5,609 bases of DNA from JBBDWZ01 sp050732575 (GTDB lineage Bacteria; Gemmatimonadota; Gemmatimonadetes; Longimicrobiales; RSA9). Made by a program: the position numbers and the translations under genes. The DNA is taken from contig JBOHRF010000349.1 in assembly GCA_050732575.1 (NCBI GenBank), forward strand, positions 1 through 5,609, read 5' to 3'. The notes beneath the pieces were generated by a model. That model saw nothing but the letters and a program-made list of their open reading frames with translations, had not been told where the DNA came from and did not search any database. Shown here piece by piece: positions 1 through 4,832 of the stretch (positions within the stretch are counted from its first letter, which is position 1; every line of letters begins with the position of its first letter).

Positions 1-56
1 TGTATGAATATCTCCAGGATACCAGCGCGGCGTTTCGCGGAGTTAATGACCCAGGC

Positions 57-608
57 TCAGGGCAGGACTTCGGTCAGTTTAAGCTCGAATCCAGGCAAAA
101 GCGGAGTGGACAGCGTGTCCGTCTCGTGGAACAAGCGGATTTCATCGGCCGGTTTGTGCACGACGGCGGTTCGAGTCTTCGGCTGGATAATCCATACTTC
201 GCTCGTGCCTGCGTCGAAGTAGTCACGGATCCGATCGTTGATGATGCCTGCTCGATTGGATGGTGACAGCACCTCGATCGCCAGGTCAGGGGCGGTGGCT
301 AGAAAGCCCGCCGGCAGACGCGCAGGCACGCGCGCCTGGGCGACAAAGGCGACATCTGGACCGCGCAGCGTAAGCGGGTCATCCGCCAGCCGGAACCCGG
401 CCTCCATGAGGACAATACCGAGCCTGTGCCGGTCCATGAAGCTGCTCAATGCCCGGTAGATCTTACCCGCGATCCAGCTATGCTCTGCACCCGGCCGCGG
501 CTCGCGCACGAGCAATCCGCGCGATACCTCGTGATAGTACTGGTCGTCCGATGGCAGGCGCTCGTATTCAGTCAGTGTGACGCGTTTTCCTCGTGCTGGT
601 CTGCTCAT
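57..608 (-). CDS. Uma2 family protein (DUF820), putative PD-(D/E)XK restriction-endonuclease-fold protein
   Basis: This 183-residue protein belongs by pattern to the Uma2/DUF820 family, which adopts a PD-(D/E)XK nuclease fold and is greatly expanded in cyanobacteria, Chloroflexi and Gemmatimonadota. The in vivo role of the family is not established. Visible family landmarks are an early glutamate in YYHEVSRG (E27), the conserved histidine in AEHSWIAGKI (H43), RGPDVAFV (D85), APDLAIEVLSPSN (D108, E112) and the DYFDAGTSEVWII segment near residues 129-141. The C-terminus LLPGFELKLTEVLP is the usual family ending, so the gene looks complete and of normal length (about 180-200 residues). The helix position where many members carry a lysine, eight residues before the glycine of DAG, is arginine here (R126). 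The ATG at 606-608 starts just before the first conserved block; no strong Shine-Dalgarno is visible. It is only distantly related to the Uma2 protein at 2765-3343. Family assignment is strong; nuclease activity is inferred. Confidence 0.9.
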   Translation of the reverse strand: MSRPARGKRVTLTEYERLPSDDQYYHEVSRGLLVREPRPGAEHSWIAGKIYRALSSFMDRHRLGIVLMEAGFRLADDPLTLRGPDVAFVAQARVPARLPAGFLATAPDLAIEVLSPSNRAGIINDRIRDYFDAGTSEVWIIQPKTRTAVVHKPADEIRLFHETDTLSTPLLPGFELKLTEVLP

Positions 609-771
609 ACTGCACCCAACCGTTGAACGTTACCGGGCGAGATCGGGAACCACCGTGCACGCCGAAATTTTACGCCGACGCGTCGCCTGTGCCATAGGCG
701 AACCGGTCTTACCGCTTCAGCGTGGGCCGCTGGAAAACCCTGACGCCGTCCTCCTACTTCGGTCGCGAAAC
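609..771. other. Intergenic region, no gene seen
   Basis: This 163-bp stretch lies between the start of the minus-strand Uma2 gene and the end of the Uma2 remnant. It must hold the promoter of the gene at 57-608, but no convincing -35/-10 pair can be named. A perfect 10-bp palindrome, CGACGCGTCG, sits at 676-685, about 70 bp upstream of the Uma2 start. It could be an operator or simple chance in GC-rich DNA. No reading frame here resembles a known protein. Confidence 0.4.
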
Positions 772-1002
772 TCAGATCGACTCGTCGAACAGCTCGCCCA
801 GCGGAATCTTCAGACTGGGCAACACATCCTCGCCGTCAAGTGCATCCGGTTCGCGCAGCAGTCGCGCCGAGCCATTGCCGTGATACACGGTCGCGGAATT
901 CGTCTCGGAGTGAATCACCCACACGAGTAAAGTGCCCGCGTCGAGGTAGTCCTGGACGCGCTGTTGCAGTGCTTTGGGTCGCTCTGCCGATTCGACCTCG
1001 AC
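772..1002 (-). pseudogene. Truncated Uma2-family remnant (C-terminal 76 residues)
   Basis: The minus strand encodes the C-terminal part of a Uma2 protein, from VEVESAERPKALQQRVQDYL through DAGTLLVWVIHSET to KIPLGELFDESI and a TGA stop. By hand alignment it matches the C-terminal 76 residues of the Uma2 protein at 2765-3343 at 62 of 76 positions (82%), so it is a close paralogue. Homology stops abruptly at a run of eight C at 1002-1009. The N-terminal half, with the PD motif and the conserved histidine, is missing, and the next gene (DUF1015, opposite strand) begins only about 70 bp further on. The frame stays open further upstream, but the translation there has no family resemblance. It is therefore a deletion remnant rather than a short functional gene. 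Its good frame preservation suggests recent truncation or that the fragment is still tolerated as an ORF. Confidence 0.85.
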
Positions 1003-1072
1003 CCCCCCCTGTTCTCGCCTCGGTAACCATGCGCGATTGTGGGCGGTGGGATCGACACTGATATTCCCGCCC

Positions 1073-2314
1073 ATGATTACGATCGACCCCGTTCCTCGCG
1101 CGCTGGTGCCGGTCAATTCGGCTGCAGCCGATGCGATCGGCGCACCCAACTACGATGAATTCCAGAGTGACCTCGAGGTTTGGCAGCTGATTCAGGAACG
1201 GCCGTCCTCCGTACTCCGGGTGACCATGCCGCACTGCGCGGTCGCGTTTCCGGATGACATTGGTACCGATGATTCCGCCGCAGCGCTCGAGCAGGCGCGC
1301 GCCAACATGAAGCCGCTGCTGGCCGATCCGCGCACCCGCGAAGTGAAGAACATGTTATGGGTCTACCAGATCACGCGGCCAGAAGCGCGCAATGCGCCTC
1401 AGATCGGGCTGGGGGGCATGGCCCGGACCGCGGAGATCCGTACGCCCGAGAATCCGCGAGGCACCATCATTCGCAATGAAGGCATCCGCGAGTCCAAGGC
1501 GCGGGGCCGCGCGCGGCTGACCGAAGCCACGCGCGCCGACATGGGCACGGTCAACCTGGCGGTTGATGATGCGAGCGGCGCGCTGCAGTCTGCGCTGGAA
1601 GCACACGCAAAAACGAACAAGTCCAGCTTCCAGACTGACGATGAAGCCGGCAACCATCACCGCGTCTGGCTGGTGCAGGACGCAAACACGATCGAGCGGT
1701 TGCGCGCTTTAATTACCAACGAGCCTCATGCGTATGTCGCCGATGGCAATCATCGCAGCGCCGCCGCCGCCATGCTCGGCTATTCGCACTACCTTGCGGT
1801 GTTCTTCCCGGCCAGGACGATGACCATCGCGCCGTACAACCGGCTGATCGAAAACGAGGTTTCCAGGGTCGCCGATCTGAACGGCGCGCTCAGCAAGTCG
1901 TTCGAGGTGAGCAAGTACGAGGGCAAGGGGAGTTTCCAGCCAACCCGCACGCACGAGATCGGCTTTTATGATGGCCAGACCTGGTGGGTGCTCCGCCCGC
2001 GCGCGGGCACGTTTGATCCCAACGACGCAGCACAAGACATCGACGCCGACATCGTGCAGCGCAATCTCTTTGCGGGCATGTTCGGAATATCCGATGCCCG
2101 TGATGATCGACTGACCTTCGTGGGCGCCAATCGCAATGCCGGCTGGCTCCAGAGCGAGGTCGATGCCGGACGATTCCGCTATGCAGTCACCTTACCGGCA
2201 GTCACCATGCAGCAGTTCGTGAATGTGTGCTTGCAGGATCGGTTGATGCCGCCCAAATCGACCTGGTTCATCCCCAAGATCCGAAGCGGCCTGGTCAGCG
2301 CTCTGCTGGATTAG
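1073..2314 (+). CDS. DUF1015 family protein
   Basis: This 413-residue protein is a full-length member of the DUF1015 family (usual length about 400-420). Family hallmarks are an N-terminal block in which the protein enters on APNYDEF (near residues 24-30), the central YVADGNHRSAAA motif (DGNHR at residues 224-228) followed by YLAVFFPARTMTIAPYNRLI, the DIDADIVQRNLF block, DRLTFVGANRNAGWL, and the highly typical C-terminus MPPKSTWFIPKIRSGL (residues 392-407). The biochemical role is not settled. The DGHHR-type motif resembles the one in ParB/sulfiredoxin-like serine kinases (SerK, SbnI), so a nucleotide-dependent small-molecule role is possible, but this is inference. Most members I know read DGHHR; here the second position is Asn. 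The ATG at 1073 was chosen over an in-frame ATG at 974 because family similarity begins at MITIDPVPRAL and the extra 33 residues overlap the Uma2 remnant. No Shine-Dalgarno is visible before it. The last 36 bp of the gene region recur at 3796-3831. Confidence 0.9.
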   Translation: MITIDPVPRALVPVNSAAADAIGAPNYDEFQSDLEVWQLIQERPSSVLRVTMPHCAVAFPDDIGTDDSAAALEQARANMKPLLADPRTREVKNMLWVYQITRPEARNAPQIGLGGMARTAEIRTPENPRGTIIRNEGIRESKARGRARLTEATRADMGTVNLAVDDASGALQSALEAHAKTNKSSFQTDDEAGNHHRVWLVQDANTIERLRALITNEPHAYVADGNHRSAAAAMLGYSHYLAVFFPARTMTIAPYNRLIENEVSRVADLNGALSKSFEVSKYEGKGSFQPTRTHEIGFYDGQTWWVLRPRAGTFDPNDAAQDIDADIVQRNLFAGMFGISDARDDRLTFVGANRNAGWLQSEVDAGRFRYAVTLPAVTMQQFVNVCLQDRLMPPKSTWFIPKIRSGLVSALLD

Positions 2315-2315
2315 C
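2280..2315 (+). repeat. 36-bp direct repeat, copy 1 (3' end of the DUF1015 gene)
   Basis: This segment covers the last codons of the DUF1015 gene (RSGLVSALLD and the TAG stop). It is repeated in direct orientation at 3796-3831 with one mismatch in 36 (C at 2290, T at 3806). Weaker similarity seems to continue for about 15 bp past the stop. Here the repeat is in its natural gene context, so this is the parental copy. Confidence 0.9.
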
Positions 2316-2332
2316 CGGCGTGAGCTCGAGAA

Positions 2333-2346
2333 CGGGCACACGCCCG
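2333..2346 (+). terminator. Short hairpin after the DUF1015 gene, weak terminator candidate
   Basis: CGGGC-ACAC-GCCCG forms a perfect five-pair stem with a four-base loop, 19 bp after the DUF1015 stop codon. No T-tract follows, so it is not a canonical intrinsic terminator. It could be an RNA 3'-end stabiliser or a chance GC-rich palindrome. Confidence 0.25.
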
Positions 2347-2362
2347 CTGCGACTTTCAGCAC

Positions 2363-2647
2363 GTGACCAACGTGCACTGGCAGGCGCGCGTCGCGGCGCA
2401 ATTCTATCGAACTGCGCGTCGGCAACTCATGGCTGCCCGCCTGAGGACAACGCCGAACTTTGTGGTTACAGCGCGCGAGTTTGTGATGGACGATCCCTAT
2501 ATCCGGGGCAGCAACCACCAGCAGTACGATGTGGCGCCGGACGGGAGGACGTTCGTGTTCTCAAAGAGCACCGGTTCAACAGCGAAGGTGATTTACGTGG
2601 CCAATTGGGCGGCTGAGGTGACGGCGAGGCTAAAGAAGCGGCAATAG
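2363..2647 (+). pseudogene. Remnant of the C-terminus of a propeller-type Ser/Thr protein kinase
   Basis: An open frame of 94 codons reads like the last blade of the TolB/WD40-type beta-propeller that ends many Gemmatimonadota and Acidobacteria Ser/Thr kinases. Recognisable parts are QFYRTARRQLMAARLRTTPNF (residues 14-34, matching the usual 'ELFYR..D..LMAAPV.TTP.F'), YDVAPDGRTFVFSK (residues 55-68, matching 'YDVSPDGRRFLM') and a final VIYVANWAAEVTARLKK. In a normal protein this follows a kinase domain, a membrane helix and several propeller blades, none of which is present upstream; instead the DUF1015 gene ends at 2314. The natural start of the piece is therefore unclear: the ATG at 2363 is simply the first in frame, and similarity is convincing only from about 2370 or 2400 onward. 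A separate kinase N-terminal fragment lies downstream at 3549-3798, in reversed relative order. Expression as a small protein cannot be excluded but is unlikely. Confidence 0.65.
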
Positions 2648-2764
2648 GTGCTTGTCGAATCGCGCTCATGGAAGGTGGCCTCAGACCACGAGCACCGGCT
2701 TTGCCACCATCATCGTGTCAGTGCACGAAGTACAAGGAATGGACGACGGGCGACATGCAGGAAG
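2648..2764. other. Intergenic region between converging ends, no gene seen
   Basis: This 117-bp stretch separates the kinase C-terminal remnant (plus strand) from the 3' end of the second Uma2 gene (minus strand). No T-rich terminator is seen on either strand. A six-base inverted repeat, GGTGGC at 2674-2679 and GCCACC at 2703-2708, is present but too weak and too widely spaced to call. Confidence 0.35.
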
Positions 2765-3343
2765 TCAGATCGCGTCTTCGAACAACTCGCGCAGCGGAAT
2801 CTTCAAACCCGGCAGAACATCTTCACCATCGAGAGCATCCGACTCGCGCAGCAGCCGCGCCGAACCGTCCGCGCGATACACGGTTGCTGCGGTCGTCTCG
2901 GAATGAATCACCCACACTAGCCGCGTGCCCGCGTCCAGGTAGTCCTGAATGCGCTGCTGCAGCGCCTTCGGACGCTCGGCCGATTCGATCTCCACGGCCA
3001 GATCCGGTGCGCAACGAAAGAAGCCGCGCGCCGGTTTGCCACCGTGACGTTGCAGGCTTTCCGTGCTGAGGAACGAGACATCGGGACCACGCACGCGTTT
3101 GGGATCGCGCCTCAGGCCAAGCACATATCCGGCCTCGCCGTAGACGCGGCCAGCAATGTCGTGTTCCCGCACGTGTGTATGCATGCGCAATGCGATCTCG
3201 ACGGCGAGACTCCCATGATCCGGACCGACCGGTGTCACTTCGACCGGGACCCCATCAACCAGCTCGAAGCCGATGACGCCGGGTGGCAATGGCAGATCGA
3301 ACAGGTCGTCGGGAGAGTACGAGGGCATCGGTTTCGTTGCCAT
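2765..3343 (-). CDS. Uma2 family protein (DUF820), second intact copy
   Basis: This 192-residue protein is a second full-length Uma2/DUF820 member with a predicted PD-(D/E)XK nuclease fold. Landmarks are GFELVDGVPVEVTP (E27), the conserved histidine in GPDHGSLA (H43), VRGPDVSFLS (D88), CAPDLAVEIESAERP (D114, E118), QDYLDAGTRLVWVIH (residues 133-147) and the final LPGLKIPLRELFEDAI. The frame is open further upstream to an ATG at 3508, but those extra 55 residues have no family character. The start at 3341-3343, giving MATKPMPSYSPDDLFDL, puts the first conserved block at the usual distance. R131 replaces the lysine usual at the helix position eight residues before the DAG glycine; a nearby K126 (in RPKALQQ) could in principle substitute. 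Its last 76 residues are 82% identical to the remnant at 772-1002. It is transcribed divergently from the kinase pseudogene at 3549. Substrate and role are unknown. Confidence 0.9.
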   Translation of the reverse strand: MATKPMPSYSPDDLFDLPLPPGVIGFELVDGVPVEVTPVGPDHGSLAVEIALRMHTHVREHDIAGRVYGEAGYVLGLRRDPKRVRGPDVSFLSTESLQRHGGKPARGFFRCAPDLAVEIESAERPKALQQRIQDYLDAGTRLVWVIHSETTAATVYRADGSARLLRESDALDGEDVLPGLKIPLRELFEDAI

Positions 3344-3548
3344 GATGAGGTGCCTGCCGCGCTCATGGGAATGTAACCTCGGATGGTAGCCGTTCAAGCG
3401 TATCCTCGAGGTCGCACTTTGGCCCTTCCGGCGGGGCACTCCGAAAGCTGATTCAGTCATTCCGAACACGAGCGTCAATGTCGCTGCCATCGACCCCATA
3501 GAGACCATCGCTTAGCTTGGGACTGCCTACCTGCTCGATCGGACTCAC
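3344..3548. other. Divergent intergenic region between Uma2 gene and kinase pseudogene
   Basis: This 205-bp region separates two divergently oriented genes, so it should hold the promoter of the Uma2 gene and the original promoter of the decayed kinase. Its right part (3488-3526) is conserved upstream of the intact kinase too. No other coding potential with family resemblance is seen. Confidence 0.4.
3488..3526 (+). promoter_or_regulatory. Conserved kinase upstream element, copy at the pseudogene
   Basis: CATCGACC at 3488 and TTAGCTTGGGACTGC at 3512-3526 recur upstream of the intact kinase at 4998 and 5022-5036 with exactly the same 24-bp offset. The block ends 22 bp before the GTG at 3549. 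It is either promoter/leader sequence retained under constraint or simply the upstream edge of the duplicated segment. It does not match a standard sigma-70 promoter. Confidence 0.5.
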
Positions 3549-3798
3549 GTGAACGACTTGCGCACGCGCCTCGAAGCGTCTTTGTCCGCCAGCTACCGGC
3601 TGGAGCCGGGAGCTGGGCAGCGGCGGTATGGCAGTGGTCTATCTCGCCCAGGACCTGCGCCACAAGCGCCGCGTCGCGCTCAAGGTGCTGCGACCTGAGA
3701 TCTCCGCCGTCATGGGAACCGAGCGTTTTCTGCGCGAAATCGAAACGCTGGCCAACCTCACACATCCACACATCCTGCCGCTGCACGACTCCGGCTCC
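3549..3798 (+). pseudogene. Frameshifted, truncated Ser/Thr protein kinase (N-terminal fragment)
   Basis: From a GTG at 3549 the sequence reads NDLRTRLEASLSASYRLE, matching the start of the intact kinase at 5061. At 3606-3610 it carries one extra base: CTGGAGCCGGGAGCTG where the intact gene has the equivalent of CTGGAGCGGGAGCTG. After this +1 shift the frame starting at 3628 continues with GMAVVYLAQDLRHKRRVALK and on to LANLTHPHILPLHDSG. It therefore keeps the glycine loop, the VALK lysine and the alpha-C glutamate region across two frames, with only a few substitutions against the intact copy. After HDSG the similarity ends and the sequence becomes the 3' end of a DUF1015 gene in a different frame. 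The catalytic HRD and DFG motifs are absent, so no active kinase can be made. A short product from the internal ATG at 3628 would have part of an N-lobe only. It is clearly a paralogous remnant; recent origin is inferred from high similarity. Confidence 0.88.
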
Positions 3799-3831
3799 GA
3801 AGCGGTCTGGTCAGCGCTCTGCTGGATTAGC
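3796..3831 (+). repeat. 36-bp direct repeat, copy 2 (displaced DUF1015 gene end)
   Basis: This is a near-perfect copy (35 of 36) of 2280-2315 and encodes the same RSGLVSALLD followed by TAG. Here it has no DUF1015 gene in front of it and instead abuts the kinase N-terminal fragment, with a few bases (TCCG) shared at the junction. It marks a recombination breakpoint. Confidence 0.9.
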
Positions 3832-3943
3832 TGGCCGTGCGCTGCGGCTCGGGAATCGGCGATAGTCACCAGGGACCGCGCTCCGACATAAATCTCACAT
3901 CACATAACAGCGCTGCTGGCTACGATCCCGTAAGCTGCAAGGG

Positions 3944-3991
3944 TCAGCGGAGGTCTGCGAACAACTCGCTCAGCGGAATCGTCAGAGTATC
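3944..3991 (-). pseudogene. Uma2-family C-terminal tail remnant
   Basis: The minus strand encodes DTLTIPLSELFADLR followed by TGA, which matches the last residues of the Uma2 proteins in this window (GLKIPLRELFEDAI and SLKIPLGELFDESI). Nucleotide similarity to the gene end at 2765 is also visible in the stretch around GCGAACAACTCGCTCAGCGG. Nothing upstream on the minus strand resembles the rest of a Uma2 protein; that DNA is occupied by the start of the 71-residue gene on the other strand. It is the third Uma2 copy or fragment of this close subfamily. Very short, but the match to the conserved ending makes the call reasonable. Confidence 0.65.
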
Positions 3992-3993
3992 AT

Positions 3994-4021
3994 TTGCGAC
4001 ACACGGCCGAACTTGTAGGTT
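3994..4021 (+). promoter_or_regulatory. Possible promoter of the 71-aa/nucleotidyltransferase pair
   Basis: TTGCGA at 3994-3999 and TAGGTT at 4016-4021 are spaced by 16 bp and fit a weak sigma-70 pattern (the -10 fits TANNNT). The expected transcription start would fall at or next to the ATG at 4028, so the message could be leaderless. The GAGG at 4022-4025 lies too close to the ATG for a good Shine-Dalgarno. This is a guess from pattern only. Confidence 0.25.
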
Positions 4022-4027
4022 GAGGCC

Positions 4028-4243
4028 ATGATTCGATCGGCGGAGAAACTGCAAAAACTTGATGCGGATTATCAACGCGCGCGGCTGCGTTCGCTCACGT
4101 ACGAGCGGGCGCTTGTCATCTTCGCTGGGCTCTGGGACCACGCTCGCCTGGTCAACCCGAAGGTCGGCAGTGACTGGGAGAGTGACCTTGCCGCCGACAT
4201 CACTCTTGCTCGCGTCCTGAATGGTCTACCCGTCTCATCCTGA
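4028..4243 (+). CDS. Small hypothetical protein paired with a nucleotidyltransferase
   Basis: The gene encodes 71 residues that I cannot assign to a named family. The protein looks mostly helical: a charged N-terminal helix (EKLQKLDADYQRARLRSLTY), a hydrophobic helix with FAGLWDHARLV (near residues 32-42), then a short acidic piece DWESDLAADI and a final ARVLNGLP. There is no signal peptide or membrane segment. Small proteins of this general form occur immediately upstream of AbiEii-like nucleotidyltransferases, as far as I recall, and here the stop overlaps the start of that gene by 23 bp, which indicates translational coupling and a joint function. It could be an antitoxin-like or adaptor partner. 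It lacks the R-x4-6-H motif of HEPN toxins, so it is not a standard HEPN partner. The ATG at 4028 is the only sensible start. Confidence is good that it is a gene, low on function. Confidence 0.75.
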   Translation: MIRSAEKLQKLDADYQRARLRSLTYERALVIFAGLWDHARLVNPKVGSDWESDLAADITLARVLNGLPVSS

Positions 4244-4808
4244 TCTGACCGACCTCATCGTTCGATTGGCTCGCGAGCTACGCGCGCGCCAGTTGCCGTT
4301 CATGCTCATCGGCGGACAAGCAGTTTTGCTCCACGGCGAGCCCCGGCTCACGCAGGACATCGATGTGACGCTGGGTGCCGGACCGGATCGGCTGTCCGAC
4401 ACGTTGGCGGTCTGTCACGCTGCGGCGCTCGAACCGCTGGTATCGAACATCGAGAGCTTCGTGCGCGAAACATTCGTCTTGCCGGCCGCCGATCCCGTCA
4501 CCGGCATTCGCGTTGATCTCATTTTTTCCACGACACCCTACGAGGCACAGGCCATTGGCCATGCGTTACTCATCAATCTGGCCGGCGAGGCAATTCCGTT
4601 TGCTACCGCTGAAGACTTGATTCTGCACAAACTGTTTGCCGGGCGCGCGCGCGATCTCGAGGATGTCTCTGGCATCATCCAGCGGCAAAGTACTACGCTC
4701 GATTGGGACTATATCCAAACCTGGGCCCTGGAATTCAGCGCCGTGCCGGGCAGGGAAGCCATGGTTGACACGCTGGAAGCGCTGCGCCGCCAGGCAAGGC
4801 GCGCATGA
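4221..4808 (+). CDS. Nucleotidyltransferase, AbiEii/AbiGii toxin-like (MNT-type fold)
   Basis: The 195-residue protein has the DNA polymerase beta-type nucleotidyltransferase fold. Motifs in order are FMLIGGQAVLLHG (GG at residues 31-32), the metal-binding pair QDIDVTLG (D46, D48) and a probable third carboxylate in RVDLIF (D99), followed by the AbiEii-like segment AEDLILHKLFAGRARDLEDV (K137, R142, D145, D148) and a C-terminal helical part starting RQSTTLDWDYIQTW. All expected catalytic acids are present, so it should be active in transferring a nucleotide from NTP to an unknown acceptor; some relatives (AbiEii, MenT) are toxins that modify tRNA. The ATG at 4221 overlaps the upstream gene by 23 bp, no separate Shine-Dalgarno is seen, and similarity begins soon after at HPDLTDLIVRLA. 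Translation is probably coupled to the 71-residue gene. Whether the pair is a toxin-antitoxin system or a housekeeping modification pair cannot be decided. Confidence 0.88.
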   Translation: MVYPSHPDLTDLIVRLARELRARQLPFMLIGGQAVLLHGEPRLTQDIDVTLGAGPDRLSDTLAVCHAAALEPLVSNIESFVRETFVLPAADPVTGIRVDLIFSTTPYEAQAIGHALLINLAGEAIPFATAEDLILHKLFAGRARDLEDVSGIIQRQSTTLDWDYIQTWALEFSAVPGREAMVDTLEALRRQARRA

Positions 4809-4814
4809 GCGGAC

Positions 4815-4832
4815 GATCAGGGGAACCTGATC
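4815..4832 (+). terminator. Perfect hairpin just after the nucleotidyltransferase gene
   Basis: GATCAGG-GGAA-CCTGATC is a perfect seven-pair stem closed by a GNRA-type tetraloop, starting six bases after the TGA. There is no downstream T-tract, so it is not a classical intrinsic terminator. It may protect the 3' end of the message or act as a weak terminator. Confidence 0.45.

Noticed and set aside
1..56. Gene or feature at the left edge
   Set aside because: The short stretch shows no coding similarity, terminator or repeat that can be supported.
609..771. Integron-type attC site or gene cassette boundary
   Set aside because: A GTTGAAC at 622 resembles one attC core site, but no paired complementary core or folded site is found and no integrase is present.
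974..1072. Upstream in-frame extension of the DUF1015 gene to the ATG at 974
   Set aside because: The extra 33 residues have no family character and overlap the antisense Uma2 remnant; DUF1015 similarity begins at the ATG at 1073.
1355..2035. Long open frames antisense to the DUF1015 gene
   Set aside because: They are arginine- and alanine-rich shadows of a GC-rich gene with no recognisable family; the plus strand has clear DUF1015 motifs.
3344..3508. N-terminal extension of the second Uma2 gene to an ATG at 3508
   Set aside because: The 55 additional residues are not Uma2-like, and the start at 3343 gives the normal family length.
4028..4243. HEPN toxin as partner of the nucleotidyltransferase
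   Set aside because: The 71-residue protein is too short and lacks the R-x4-6-H motif.
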